Assembly: GCA_011389965.1 (NCBI GenBank)
Contig: JAABTF010000008.1
Location: 1-60,101, forward strand
Origin: Halothiobacillus sp.
Lineage (GTDB): Bacteria; Pseudomonadota; Gammaproteobacteria; Halothiobacillales; Halothiobacillaceae
Length of the DNA stretch: 60,101 bases
Reading direction: 5' to 3'
The notes beneath the pieces are model-generated. The model saw only the letters and a list, made by a program, of their open reading frames with translations. It did not search any database and was not told the DNA's origin. Made by a program: the position numbers and the translations under genes. Positions 26,708-36,607 of the stretch are shown one piece after another (positions within the stretch are counted from its first letter, which is position 1; every line of letters starts with the position of its first letter).

Positions 26708-26736
26708 ACTATAGAGCGCGATCCTGCTGGCTGCAA
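26708..26736 (-). promoter_or_regulatory. Promoter of the cus operon
   Basis: On the minus strand TTGCAG (26731-26736), a 17-base spacer and TATAGT (26708-26713). The predicted start site at about 26701 is 3 bases before the ATG. The spacer is the ordinary 17 bases, not the 19-20 of CueR/MerR promoters, so control by another kind of regulator is likely if the operon is metal-induced. Confidence 0.6.
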
Positions 26737-26750
26737 GCCAGTGCTGGTGC

Positions 26751-27893
26751 TCATGGGGTGTTTGAATGCTGGTCGCGTTTTGGGGTGACGTAGAGCAGGC
26801 GGCCGTTTTGGTGGTCGGTCAGCAGGTAGAGCCCGCCCTGCGGAGCGGTTGCCACGCCCCGAATGCGCCATTCGCGCCCGGCGAGCAGGCGCTCTTCTTC
26901 GATCACCTGCTCGCCGTCCAGCGTCAGTCGGGCCAGGTGCGTCTGGGCCAGCGCGCCGACGAAGAGATTGCCATGCCATTCGGGATAGCGCGGGTGTTCG
27001 TGGAACGCCATGCCCGAGGGGGCGATCGACGGCGTCCAGTGATGGATCGGGCCGGTCACGCCCTCAACCTCGTCCGGCGCGATCTCGGGGCCGAAATATT
27101 CCCGCCCGTAGGTCTGGATGGGCCAGCCGAAGTTCGCCCCGGCCGCCGGGATGTTGATCTCGTCGCCGCCACGCGGTCCGTGCTCGTGAATCCAGACACG
27201 CCCGCTCACGGGGTGGGTCGCCGCACCTTGCGGATTGCGATGACCAAAGCTGTAAATCGCCGCCGCGGCATCCTCGCGATCGACAAAGGGATTGTTTTCG
27301 GGGATGGCGCCGTTCTCGTCGAGTCGCAACATCGAGCCGTTGTGATCGGATAGGTCCTGCGCCCGACTTCTTTCACCCCGATCCCCGACCGTCATGAACA
27401 GAAAGCCGGTCCGGTCGAAGGTCAGCCGCGAGCCGAAATGGATGCCGGAGTCGACGAACGGGGTGGCCACGAACAGGGTCTCGAAATCGACCAGGCGGTC
27501 CTCGACCAGCCGGCCGCGCCCCAGATGGGTGGCATTGCCGCCCTCGCCCTTGCCCGCCCAGGTCAGATAGACCCAGCCGTTGCGCGCGAACTCGGGATGC
27601 AGGGTCACGTCGAGCAGACCACCCTGGTTGCGATGGTCCACGGGCGGGAGGCCACCAATTCGCCGGGTTTCGCCGTTGATCGGTGCGACTCGCAGCAGGC
27701 GCCCCCGTCGTTCGGTGACCAGCAGGTCGCCGTCGGGCAGCACGGCCATGCCCCAGGGGTGATGCAATCCCTGGGTGATGGTGTTGACGATGATTTCGCT
27801 GTCGCCGTGGGCCTCGCCTTGCTGGTCCGCTTCCTGGGCGGAGCAGGCGGGCATCAACAGCAGGCAGCCCAGCAGGATGGCGAGGCGTGACAT
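26751..27893 (-). CDS. PQQ-dependent soluble aldose sugar dehydrogenase family lipoprotein (YliI-like)
   Basis: A 380-residue six-bladed beta-propeller protein of the Asd/YliI family, which oxidizes aldoses in the periplasm with PQQ. It begins with a lipoprotein signal (LLMPAC, lipid Cys17). Family motifs: HPWGMAVLPDGDLLVTER, the active-site region VDHRNQGGLLDV, GHRNPQGA and HEHGPRGGDEINIP. PQQ synthesis genes are not in the window. It is transcribed toward the cus operon but has its own 5' region, so it is probably a separate unit. The specific substrate is unknown. Confidence 0.9.
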   Translation of the reverse strand: MSRLAILLGCLLLMPACSAQEADQQGEAHGDSEIIVNTITQGLHHPWGMAVLPDGDLLVTERRGRLLRVAPINGETRRIGGLPPVDHRNQGGLLDVTLHPEFARNGWVYLTWAGKGEGGNATHLGRGRLVEDRLVDFETLFVATPFVDSGIHFGSRLTFDRTGFLFMTVGDRGERSRAQDLSDHNGSMLRLDENGAIPENNPFVDREDAAAAIYSFGHRNPQGAATHPVSGRVWIHEHGPRGGDEINIPAAGANFGWPIQTYGREYFGPEIAPDEVEGVTGPIHHWTPSIAPSGMAFHEHPRYPEWHGNLFVGALAQTHLARLTLDGEQVIEEERLLAGREWRIRGVATAPQGGLYLLTDHQNGRLLYVTPKRDQHSNTP

Positions 27894-28129
27894 GGGCGAC
27901 TCCCGCGTTAAATTGGCGTCTACAAGAGACTAGACGAGCGCCCGGCCGCCCGCCGCAAAGTGTGGGTGCGGGCAGAGGGTGCCGGGCGCAGTCGTCCCGG
28001 ATTGAGCGCCCGTGTCGGCCATTCCTGCCTCGCAGGGAGTGAAGTCGGCGTGCGGTCCCCGCGGTGTTCCATCCTGGCAGCGCCCGGTGCTGCATTCAGC
28101 GTTCCGTGGCATGGGATGCGCATAAGCGG

Positions 28130-28157
28130 TTGTTTTTATCGGGGAATGGGCTAAAAT
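28130..28157 (+). promoter_or_regulatory. Promoter for the KamA-family gene
   Basis: TTGTTT (28130-28135), a 16-base spacer and TAAAAT (28152-28157), 57 bases before the start codon. The remaining part of the 320-base divergent gap 27894-28213 is GC-rich, and I see no further feature in it. Confidence 0.55.
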
Positions 28158-28213
28158 TCGCCGGCCATCGGTCGGGGCCTGCCCCGATGCCCATGCGCAC
28201 CAGACGAGGTTTT

Positions 28214-29617
28214 ATGACGACTGTTGCCAAACGAACCATTCCCGAAATGCGCGGCGCGGGCGTGCCCGACGAGGCACCCAAGCTGCAGGTCTTCACCGAT
28301 CGCCACCTGGACAAGATCGAGCCGCTCCAACGCCTCGGCGAGCAAATGCTATTCGAGATGAAGGTGGTCGCGAGCGTGCTGCCGTTTCGCGTCAACAACT
28401 ACGTCATCGAGAACCTGATCGACTGGGAACGGGCCCCCGACGACCCGATCTTTTCCCTGACCTTCCCGCAGCGCGGCATGCTCGACCCCGAGATGTACGA
28501 GCAGATGGCCGAGCTGCATCGCCGCGAGGCGCCCAAGGAGGAGATCACGGCGCTGGCCTGGAAGCTGCGACACCAGCTCAATCCGCACCCGGCCGGCCAG
28601 ATGGAGATGAACCTCCCCGAGGTCAACGGCGAGACGGTCGAAGGCGTGCAGCACAAGTACCGTGAGACCGCGTTGTTCTTCCCCAGCCAGGGCCAGACCT
28701 GCCACAGCTATTGCACCTTCTGCTTCCGCTGGGCGCAGTTCATTGGTGACAAGGATCTGAAGATCGCCTCCAAGGAGGCGGGCCAACTGCTCGACTACCT
28801 CGCTGCCCACCCGCACCTGTCGGATCTGCTGATGACCGGCGGCGACCCCATGGTGATGAAGACCAAGCACCTGGCGCCGTATCTCGAGGGGCTGCTGGAC
28901 GAGCGACTCGACCATGTCCAGACGGTGCGTATCGGCACCAAGGCGCTGTCCTTCTGGCCGTACCGGTTTGTTACCGACAAGGATGCCGACGAGCTGCTGG
29001 GGCTGTTCGAGCGGCTGGTCGAGTCCGGCAAGCACGTCGCGGTGATGGCGCACATCAACCATTATCAGGAGATGGAAAACCCCATCTTCCGCGAGGCGGT
29101 CAAGCGCATCCGGGCAACCGGCGCCGAGATCCGCACCCAGAGCCCACTGATCAAGCACATCAACGACTCGGGCTACGCCTGGGCGCGCATGTGGCGCGAG
29201 CAGGTGCGTTTGGGCATGATTCCCTACTACATGTTCGTCGAGCGCGACACGGGCGCGAAGTATCGCTTCGAGGTTCCGCTGGCCGAGGCCTACGACATCT
29301 ATCGCGAAGCGATGAAGCAGGTCTCCGGCCTCGCGCGTACCGCGCGCGGACCTTCTATGTCGGCCGGCCCGGGGAAGGTCGAGATCCAGGGTGTCGCCGA
29401 GATCAAGGGCGAGAAGGTATTCGTGCTGCGCTTTATCCAGGGACGCAACCCGGACTGGGTGCAGCGCCCGTTTTTCGCACAATACGACACCGAAGCCACC
29501 TGGCTGGATGAACTCAAGCCGGCTTTCGGCGAAAAGGCCTTCTTCTTCGAGGAAGAGTACGTGGCCATGCAGAGCGATCATGGACTGAAGGTCATCGACG
29601 CGGCCGAGGTCGAGTAA
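28214..29617 (+). CDS. KamA-family radical SAM protein (lysine 2,3-aminomutase-like)
   Basis: A 467-residue radical SAM enzyme. The 4Fe-4S motif CxxxCxxC is Cys163, Cys167, Cys170 (CHSYCTFCFRW), followed by the SAM-binding LMTGGDPMVM. The block TQSPLIKHINDSG and the later PYYMFVERDTGA match the KamA family, which moves the alpha-amino group of lysine to the beta position using PLP. It is longer at the N-terminus than EpmB. No acetyltransferase partner for beta-lysine osmolyte synthesis is adjacent, so substrate and role stay open. ATG 28214 follows GAGG by 4 bases; an upstream open frame from 28064 lacks conservation. Confidence 0.88.
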   Translation: MTTVAKRTIPEMRGAGVPDEAPKLQVFTDRHLDKIEPLQRLGEQMLFEMKVVASVLPFRVNNYVIENLIDWERAPDDPIFSLTFPQRGMLDPEMYEQMAELHRREAPKEEITALAWKLRHQLNPHPAGQMEMNLPEVNGETVEGVQHKYRETALFFPSQGQTCHSYCTFCFRWAQFIGDKDLKIASKEAGQLLDYLAAHPHLSDLLMTGGDPMVMKTKHLAPYLEGLLDERLDHVQTVRIGTKALSFWPYRFVTDKDADELLGLFERLVESGKHVAVMAHINHYQEMENPIFREAVKRIRATGAEIRTQSPLIKHINDSGYAWARMWREQVRLGMIPYYMFVERDTGAKYRFEVPLAEAYDIYREAMKQVSGLARTARGPSMSAGPGKVEIQGVAEIKGEKVFVLRFIQGRNPDWVQRPFFAQYDTEATWLDELKPAFGEKAFFFEEEYVAMQSDHGLKVIDAAEVE

Positions 29618-29675
29618 CGAACCTCGCCGTCATCGATGTCCCCTTCGGTCAGTGATGCCAAGTCCCTGACCGGAC

Positions 29676-29704
29676 TTGACGAGCAGGGCGCGGATCGCTA
29701 ATAT
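29676..29704 (+). promoter_or_regulatory. Strong sigma-70 promoter of rplU-rpmA
   Basis: TTGACG (29676-29681), a 17-base spacer and TAATAT (29699-29704): near consensus, 78 bases before rplU. A 7-bp dyad, CGGTCAG/CTGACCG (29646-29672), ends just before the -35 and may terminate the KamA transcript. Confidence 0.8.
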
Positions 29705-29782
29705 TGCGCGCCTTCAAGAACGCCCGCCGGTGACTCGCAGGGTTGCCGGCTCCATTACGCATAAACATTCGGGTTTTACAGC

Positions 29783-30094
29783 ATGTACGCAGTGGTCGTT
29801 ACCGGCGGTAAGCAGTACCGCGTCGAGCAAGGCAGCAAGGTGCGCGTCGAGAAGCTCTCAGGCGAAGCCGGCAGCACCGTGACGCTGGATCAGGTTTTGA
29901 TGGTCGGCGACGGCTCGGACATCAAGGTGGGTGCGCCGACCGTTGATGGCGCGAGCGTCACCGCCGAAATCGTCGGTCAGGGTCGCGGCAAGAAGGTGGA
30001 AATCATCAAGTTCCGCCGCCGCAAGCACCACATGAAGCGTCAGGGCCACCGTCAGGCCTACACCGAACTCAAGATCACCGGCATCAGCGCGTAA
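29783..30094 (+). CDS. rplU: 50S ribosomal protein L21
   Basis: A 103-residue ribosomal protein, normal length, that binds 23S rRNA with L20. It starts [17 protein letters not shown] and carries the C-terminal basic signature [16 protein letters not shown]. It is the first gene of rplU-rpmA, with a strong promoter 78 bases upstream. The order rplU-rpmA-obgE is conserved across bacteria. Confidence 0.98.
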   Translation: MYAVVVTGGKQYRVEQGSKVRVEKLSGEAGSTVTLDQVLMVGDGSDIKVGAPTVDGASVTAEIVGQGRGKKVEIIKFRRRKHHMKRQGHRQAYTELKITGISA

Positions 30095-30129
30095 AACCGC
30101 GTCGGTGACCAGACAACGGGAGTTGAAAC

Positions 30130-30387
30130 ATGGCACATAAAAAAGCAGCAGGCTCCACCCGGAACGGCCGCGACAGTGAAAGCAAGCGCCTCGGCGTGAA
30201 GCGTTTCGGTGGCGAATCGGTTTCGGCGGGCAGCATCATCGTTCGCCAGCGTGGCACCAAGTTCCACGCCGGTTCCAATATGGGCGTTGGGCGTGACTAC
30301 ACGCTGTTCGCACTGACCGACGGCAAGGTGAAGTTCGAGGTCAAGGGCCCGAAAAGCCGCCGTTTCGTCAGCATCGATCCGGCCTGA
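30130..30387 (+). CDS. rpmA: 50S ribosomal protein L27
   Basis: An 85-residue protein of normal length. The N-terminus [16 protein letters not shown] reaches the peptidyl-transferase centre, and the block [19 protein letters not shown] is diagnostic. GGGAG lies upstream of the ATG. It is 35 bases after rplU and followed by a terminator, so obgE has at least partly separate expression. Confidence 0.98.
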   Translation: MAHKKAAGSTRNGRDSESKRLGVKRFGGESVSAGSIIVRQRGTKFHAGSNMGVGRDYTLFALTDGKVKFEVKGPKSRRFVSIDPA

Positions 30388-30445
30388 TCCGGAACGAGAC
30401 ACCGTTGCCGGGGCCGGTATGGCTGGCCCGGTAATCGTGAGTCCG

Positions 30446-30476
30446 AGCCCCGCCCGCGTGCGGGGCTTTCGTGTTT
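30446..30476 (+). terminator. Rho-independent terminator after rpmA
   Basis: AGCCCCGC (30446-30453) pairs with GCGGGGCT (30460-30467) across a 6-base loop, followed by TTCGTGTTT. It is placed between rpmA and obgE. Confidence 0.85.
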
Positions 30477-30520
30477 GTGGTCCGACTGCGTGGGCGGTCG
30501 TGGCCGTCATTGGGGAATGA

Positions 30521-31603
<1,083 letters not shown>

Positions 31604-31605
31604 GC

Positions 31606-32724
31606 GTGCGCGAGCAGGTCAGGGGCTATCAGCGCTGGGTGGTCAAGATCGGGTCGGCGATGGTGACCGGCGATGGCCGCGGCCTGGATCGCGAGGCGAT
31701 CGCCGCCTGGGCCCGCCAGCTGGCCGAGCTGCGGGCCGAAGGCCGCGAGATCGTGATCGTGACGTCCGGCGCGGTCGCCGAGGGGATGGCCCGACTTGGC
31801 TGGGAGGAGCGTCCCGACTCGTTGCCCAAGCTCCAGGCGGCTGCCGCCGTCGGCCAGATGGGGCTGGTTGAGGCCTACGCCGAGGGCCTGGCCCGTCACG
31901 GCACCCATTCGGCTCAGATCCTGCTGACCCATGACGACCTCGTCGACCGATCGCGCTATCTCAACGCCCGCAGCACCCTGCGCACGTTGCTGGGGCTGGG
32001 GGTGGTGCCCGTGGTCAACGAGAACGACACCGTGGCCACCGACGAGATCCGCTTCGGGGACAACGACACCCTCGCCGCGCTGGTGGCCAATCTGGTCGAG
32101 GCCGACATGCTGGTGATCCTTACCGATCAGGCCGGTCTATTTGACGCCGACCCGCGCAAGGATCCCGATGCCCGCCTGCTCCACGAGGTCACCGCGGGTG
32201 ACCCGTCGTTGGAGGCCATGGCGTCGCCCGAGGGCGGGCGCCTCGGGCGGGGTGGCATGTACACCAAGGTGATGGCGGCCGCTCGTGCCGCGCGTTCCGG
32301 TGCAGCCACCGTCGTGGCGGCCGGCAGCGAGGCCGATGTGCTCTGCCGCCTGGCCGCGGGCGAGTCGCTAGGCACGCATTTCCGCCCGGCAACCAACCGG
32401 CTGGCCGCCCGCAAGCAGTGGCTGGCGGGCCAGTTGCGGGTGCGCGGCCGTCTGCAGGTGGATGCCGGGGCGGCACGGGCGGTGGCAGAGCAGGGACGTT
32501 CGCTCCTGCCCGTGGGCGCGACCGCCGTTACCGGCAACTTCTCGCGAGGCGAGTTGGTCTCGATCGTCGGTCCGGACGGTCGCGAGTTCGCCCGGGGGCT
32601 GGTCAACTACCCCAGTGACGACGCCGAGCGGTTGATCGGCTGTGCGAGCGCGGATATCGCCGATGTGGTCGGCTACCGCGAAGAGAACGAGTTGGTCCAT
32701 CGGGACAACCTGGTGCTGCTCTGA
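31606..32724 (+). CDS. proB: Glutamate 5-kinase ProB
   Basis: A 372-residue enzyme catalysing the first step of proline synthesis, phosphorylation of glutamate. The amino-acid kinase domain (about 8-260) has [24 protein letters not shown] and [11 protein letters not shown]; a C-terminal PUA domain (about 275-365) follows. GTG 31606 is preferred because GGAGG is 7 bases upstream; ATG 31600 (overlapping the obgE stop) would touch the SD. Control by proline feedback is expected for the family. It is convergent with dapE; the 132-base gap between them shows nothing clear. Confidence 0.96.
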   Translation: MREQVRGYQRWVVKIGSAMVTGDGRGLDREAIAAWARQLAELRAEGREIVIVTSGAVAEGMARLGWEERPDSLPKLQAAAAVGQMGLVEAYAEGLARHGTHSAQILLTHDDLVDRSRYLNARSTLRTLLGLGVVPVVNENDTVATDEIRFGDNDTLAALVANLVEADMLVILTDQAGLFDADPRKDPDARLLHEVTAGDPSLEAMASPEGGRLGRGGMYTKVMAAARAARSGAATVVAAGSEADVLCRLAAGESLGTHFRPATNRLAARKQWLAGQLRVRGRLQVDAGAARAVAEQGRSLLPVGATAVTGNFSRGELVSIVGPDGREFARGLVNYPSDDAERLIGCASADIADVVGYREENELVHRDNLVLL

Positions 32725-32856
32725 GCGAGTGTCAGCCGAGTTCTTCGCTGAGCCGCCTCGGGGCCTAACGCTAGATCCCCTTCTTCCCTTGTTGATGGCC
32801 GGCTTCCCGGTCGGCAGCCTTCTCGTTTCACCAGCACCGGGCGCCACCGGCCGGCG

Positions 32857-34008
32857 TCACCCGGCTTTTCGCGCCTCGCTCTCCAGCCTGTCCAGCATCC
32901 GCTCGTAGATGCGTGACAGGGTCGTCAGGTCCGCTGCATCGACGTGCTCGTCGATCTGATGGATGGTGGCGTTCAGCGGGCCGAGTTCAATTACTTGTGC
33001 GCCAGTGGGCGCAATGAAGCGCCCATCCGAGGTGCCGCCGGCAGTCGACGGCTTGGGTCGGGTGCCCAGTTCGGCTTCCACCGCTTCTTCCACCGCGCCC
33101 ACCATCGGGCCGTCGTCGCGGGTGAGAAACGGTTCGCCGGACAGATGCCAGCTGATGCGCGCGGTCAGGCCGTGCCGCTGGAGCAGCTTGTCGACCCGCT
33201 CCTCGATCGCCTCGACCGAGGTTTCCGTGTTGAAACGCAGGTTGAACTGCACCGCCAGCGTGCCGGGGATGACGTTGTTCGCGCCCGTGCCGGCATGGAT
33301 GTTGGCAATTTGCAGGGTCGAGGGGGGGAAGTGGGCATTGCCCTGGTCCCATTCGATGCCGACCAGCTCGTCGAGGAACGGCGCGGCCCGATGCACCGGG
33401 TTGTCGGCCAGGTGCGGGTAGGCGACATGCCCCTGGCGGCCTTCGATCACCAGATCGGCGGTGATCGAGCCGCGCCGGCCAATCTTGTATTCATCGCACA
33501 GGCGTTCGCGGCTGGACGGCTCACCCACCAGGCACCAGTCGATCTTCTGTCCCTTCTCGCGCAGCCACTGCATGACCCGCTTGGTGCCGTGGCGTGCCGG
33601 CCCCTCTTCGTCACTGGTGATTAGAAAGCCCAACCGGAATGACGGCTCCGGCTGGCGGGCGAGAAAACGTTCCACGGCCGTGACCATGGCCGCGACCGAG
33701 CCCTTCATGTCGGCGGCTCCGCGCCCGTAGAGCTTGCCCTTGTGGATGTCGGCGGCGAACGGCAGGTGGCTCCACAGGGTTTCATCGCCCGTTGGCACCA
33801 CGTCGGTGTGTCCGGCGAAGACGAACAAGGGGCCCCGCTTGCCCTGCACGGCCCAGAGGTTGTCGACCTCCTCGAAGCGCAGGGCCTGAATGGCAAAACC
33901 CAGCGGAGCGATTCGCTCGGCGATCAGCGGCTGGCATCCTCGATCATCGGGGGTTATCGACGGTCGCCGAATCAGTTCGCGGGCCAGATCGATGGTCGCA
34001 TCGCTCAT
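32857..34008 (-). CDS. dapE: Succinyl-diaminopimelate desuccinylase DapE
   Basis: A 383-residue zinc enzyme of the M20 family that frees LL-diaminopimelate from its succinyl form. Metal and catalytic residues appear in FAGHTDVVPTGD, GRGAADMKGS, ITSDEEGPA and LVGEPSS; the C-terminal STAGGTSDGRF and LGPLNATIHQIDEHV are also typical. AGGAGGT 6 bases before ATG 34008 sets the start. It overlaps the ArsC-like gene by 4 bases. dapD and dapC lie about 5-9 kb away, giving three succinylase-branch genes in the window. Confidence 0.97.
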   Translation of the reverse strand: MSDATIDLARELIRRPSITPDDRGCQPLIAERIAPLGFAIQALRFEEVDNLWAVQGKRGPLFVFAGHTDVVPTGDETLWSHLPFAADIHKGKLYGRGAADMKGSVAAMVTAVERFLARQPEPSFRLGFLITSDEEGPARHGTKRVMQWLREKGQKIDWCLVGEPSSRERLCDEYKIGRRGSITADLVIEGRQGHVAYPHLADNPVHRAAPFLDELVGIEWDQGNAHFPPSTLQIANIHAGTGANNVIPGTLAVQFNLRFNTETSVEAIEERVDKLLQRHGLTARISWHLSGEPFLTRDDGPMVGAVEEAVEAELGTRPKPSTAGGTSDGRFIAPTGAQVIELGPLNATIHQIDEHVDAADLTTLSRIYERMLDRLESEARKAG

Positions 34009-34349
34009 CGCAGCACCTCCTGCCACTTTTCCATATCGAAGCCGACCAGCGTGCCCCCGTCGTGTTCGACGATCGGGCGCTTGATCAGGCTGGGGTTGGT
34101 CAGGGCGGCCTCGGTGGCGCGCTCGACGTTCATGGTCTCGCGCTGCGTCTCGGGCAGGCGGCGCCAAGTGGTGCCTCGGCGGTTGATCACCGTCTCCCAG
34201 CCGAAGCTTTCGATCCAATCGCCCAGTCGATCGGCGGGCACGCCTTCTTTCTTGTAGTCATGGAGGCGGTATTCTAGCCCCTGTGCGTCAAGCCAAGCCC
34301 GTGCCTTCCTGACGGTGTCGCAGCTTCTGATGCCGTAAACGGTGATCAT
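34005..34349 (-). CDS. ArsC/Spx-family protein (YffB-like)
   Basis: A 114-residue thioredoxin-fold protein of the ArsC/Spx family. It has a single Cys in GIRSCDTVRKARAWL, the YffB-type active-site region, and the typical LIKRPIVE motif. YffB is commonly encoded just upstream of dapE, as here (4-base overlap ATGA). It is not expected to be a true arsenate reductase; glutathione-dependent thiol activity has been suggested for the family. A small AT-rich gap (34350-34488) separates it from the divergent cytochrome gene. Confidence 0.9.
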   Translation of the reverse strand: MITVYGIRSCDTVRKARAWLDAQGLEYRLHDYKKEGVPADRLGDWIESFGWETVINRRGTTWRRLPETQRETMNVERATEAALTNPSLIKRPIVEHDGGTLVGFDMEKWQEVLR

Positions 34350-34488
34350 CGAATAGCCCTTGTAAGAGAATTATGTTGTTCCGGATAGGAAAAATTGATT
34401 TTCGTATCAGTGGCGCCGTCCTACACTTCAACTGGTCTGGCCCTGCTTCCAGGGTCCGAAATTGCAGGAAACACAGAGGGATATTGCC

Positions 34489-34833
34489 ATGCAAAACGGG
34501 AAGACATTTGCCGTGACACGAAACCCGAGTCGCCGGCTGGGGCTTTGCCTGGGCCTGTTGGCGGGCCTGGCCATGACGGTGCCCGCTCAGGCCGAGGAGC
34601 CGGACATCTCCTGGGGCGGTGAGCTGTTCGCCGAGAACTGCTCCGAATGCCACATGGTTCCGCATGACGAGGCCTGGTTCAAGGCCCGTGCACAAGCCGG
34701 CAAGTTGGACGGCTACGACAGCCTGCGCACCATGGTCCAGGGCTGTGCGACCAATTTCGGCCTGCCGTGGTTCGACGAGGAGGTTGACGCGGTGACCGCC
34801 TGGATGAACGAGACCTACTACCACTTCGAATGA
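34489..34833 (+). CDS. Small monoheme cytochrome c
   Basis: A 114-residue exported cytochrome. A signal peptide ends at about residue 35 (PAQA); the heme motif CSECH is at 51-55. The mature part is short (about 80 residues), with MVQGC and WMNETYYHF downstream; the axial Met could be in one of these. AGAGGG 8 bases before ATG 34489 sets the start. No oxidase or dehydrogenase gene is next to it, so its redox partner is unknown. It is convergent with nadC. Confidence 0.88.
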   Translation: MQNGKTFAVTRNPSRRLGLCLGLLAGLAMTVPAQAEEPDISWGGELFAENCSECHMVPHDEAWFKARAQAGKLDGYDSLRTMVQGCATNFGLPWFDEEVDAVTAWMNETYYHFE

Positions 34834-34869
34834 TCGGTACGCGCGGCCCGATGACGAAGATCGGGCGCT

Positions 34870-35706
34870 TTACTCGACGAAGCGCATGGACAGGTCCAGG
34901 GCGTGCACGTGTTTGGTCAGGGCGCCGATGGAGATGTAGTCCACACCGGTTTCGGCCACTTCGCGGATCGTCTTCAGGGAAACGTTGCCGGAGGATTCCA
35001 GCTTCGCCCGTCCCGCATTGATGGCGACCGCCTCGCGCAAGAGGTTGGGTTCGAAGTTGTCTAGCAGAATGCGTTTCACGCCGGCCCGCAAGGCCTCTTC
35101 CAACTGGGTCAGGTCTTCCACTTCCACCTCCAGTGGCAGGTCGCGGGCAATCACACTGGCGGCACGCACCGCTTCGGTGATCGAGCCCGCCGCGCGGATA
35201 TGGTTCTCCTTGATCATCACCATGTCGTGCAGGCCCATGCGATGGTTCTGCCCCCCGCCGTCCACCACCGCTTTTTTCTGCGCGTAACGCAGTCCCGGCA
35301 GGGTCTTGCGCGTGTCCAAGATGCGCGCGCCGGTCCCCTCGACCGCCTTGACGAATTCCCGCGTGACCGTGGCCGTGGCGCTCAGGGTCTGCAGGTAGTT
35401 CAGCGCGACCCGCTCGGCCGTCAGCATGGCCCGCGCCGGCCCGCTGACCCGGCAGAGGCTCTGGTCGGGGGAAAGCGCATCGCCGTCGGTGGCGGCCCAT
35501 TCTACGCGCACCTGGGGCGAGACCCGTCGGAAGGTGGCGTCCGCCCAAGCCATTCCGGATAACACGCCGGTTTCGCGGCTGATGATCCGGGCGTGAGCGG
35601 TCTGGTCGGCCGGGATCAACTGGGCGGAAACGTCGCCGCTGCCAATGTCTTCGGTCAATGCCCGGGCGACGTCCAGCGCGACGATTTCGGGGTCGGCGGT
35701 TTTCAT
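34870..35706 (-). CDS. nadC: Nicotinate-nucleotide pyrophosphorylase (carboxylating) NadC
   Basis: A 278-residue enzyme converting quinolinate and PRPP to nicotinate mononucleotide in NAD synthesis. Motifs: EDIGSGDVSAQLIP near the start, RVALNYLQTLSATAT, DTRKTLPGLR, KENHI and LLDNF, and SGNVSLKTIREVAETGVDYIS with its phosphate-binding glycines. Length is normal. It is a single-gene unit divergent from phoB. Confidence 0.97.
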   Translation of the reverse strand: MKTADPEIVALDVARALTEDIGSGDVSAQLIPADQTAHARIISRETGVLSGMAWADATFRRVSPQVRVEWAATDGDALSPDQSLCRVSGPARAMLTAERVALNYLQTLSATATVTREFVKAVEGTGARILDTRKTLPGLRYAQKKAVVDGGGQNHRMGLHDMVMIKENHIRAAGSITEAVRAASVIARDLPLEVEVEDLTQLEEALRAGVKRILLDNFEPNLLREAVAINAGRAKLESSGNVSLKTIREVAETGVDYISIGALTKHVHALDLSMRFVE

Positions 35707-35770
35707 GGTCGGCGCGGCTCCTGCAAGGTTGGGAACGGAATTCTAGCCCCTATTGTGGCTTCCGGGGAGG

Positions 35771-35819
35771 CGTCATGCTGTCATCTTGTCATGCAGTTGT
35801 CATGACAGGGGCGTTTAAT
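35771..35819 (+). promoter_or_regulatory. Pho box and -10 of phoB-phoR
   Basis: TTGTCAT-GCAG-TTGTCAT (35786-35803) is the 7-4-7 direct repeat of a Pho box. Two more GTCAT copies lie just upstream (35772-35776, and in CTGTCAT 35778-35784). The -10 TTTAAT (35814-35819) begins 10 bases after the box, the classic spacing where PhoB replaces the -35. It indicates autoactivation of phoB-phoR. Confidence 0.8.
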
Positions 35820-35872
35820 GCCTCCCGAACCAATTGTCGCAATGAGGGCCGGCGGCGTGCCGGTGGAGTCGG

Positions 35873-36559
35873 ATGCAGAAGACGATACTGATAGTCGAAG
35901 ACGAAAAGCCGATCCGCGAGATGGTGGTTTTCGCGCTGGGACGGGCAGGCTACGACCTGGTGGAGGCCGGCGATGTCGTGGAGGCCTACGAGCAGATCTC
36001 CCGCAAGATGCCGGACCTGGTGTTACTCGATTGGATGCTGCCGGGCGCAAGCGGTATCGAGTTTGCTCGCCGACTCAAGCGTGACGAACTCACCAGTGAC
36101 GTCCCCATCGTGATGCTCACCGCGCGAGGTGAGGAAGAGGACAAGGTCAGCGGGCTTGAGGCCGGTGCCGATGACTACGTCACCAAGCCATTCTCGCCGC
36201 GCGAGCTGATGGCGCGCATCAAGGCGGTGTTGCGACGCACGGCACCCGATACGGAAAGCCCGGTGCTCGACGTGGCCGGCCTGAAACTCGACCAGGAGAG
36301 CTATCGTGTGACCGCGGCCGATGAGGCCATCGATATTGGACCTACCGAATTCCGACTGTTGGCGTTTCTCATGGGGCATCCGGATCGGGTCTTCAGTCGG
36401 GCCCAGTTGCTAGACCGGGTCTGGGGACAGAATGCCTATGTCGAGGAACGCACTGTCGATGTGCACATTCTGCGCCTGCGCAAGGTGTTGGCCCCCAGCG
36501 GGTATGATGCTCTGATTCAGACTGTCCGCGGAGTGGGTTATCGCCTGTCGGCCAAGTAG
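35873..36559 (+). CDS. phoB: Phosphate regulon response regulator PhoB
   Basis: A 228-residue OmpR-family regulator activating genes of phosphate acquisition. The receiver domain (1-120) has EDE and phosphoacceptor Asp53 in LLDWMLPG, Thr in MLTARGEE and Lys in TKPFSP. The winged-helix domain (about 130-225) ends [17 protein letters not shown]... GVGYRLS. GGTGGAG 5 bases before ATG sets the start. phoR follows after 48 bases; a Pho box precedes it. Confidence 0.97.
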   Translation: MQKTILIVEDEKPIREMVVFALGRAGYDLVEAGDVVEAYEQISRKMPDLVLLDWMLPGASGIEFARRLKRDELTSDVPIVMLTARGEEEDKVSGLEAGADDYVTKPFSPRELMARIKAVLRRTAPDTESPVLDVAGLKLDQESYRVTAADEAIDIGPTEFRLLAFLMGHPDRVFSRAQLLDRVWGQNAYVEERTVDVHILRLRKVLAPSGYDALIQTVRGVGYRLSAK

Positions 36560-36607
36560 GCCGGCCGTGGGGAAAAGCCCCTTGCGCGAGGCTACCCGGA
36601 AGTTGAG

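Noticed and set aside
29646-29672. Riboswitch or leader structure ahead of rplU
   Set aside because: Only a 7-bp dyad lies before the -35, so it is not part of the transcript from the rplU promoter.
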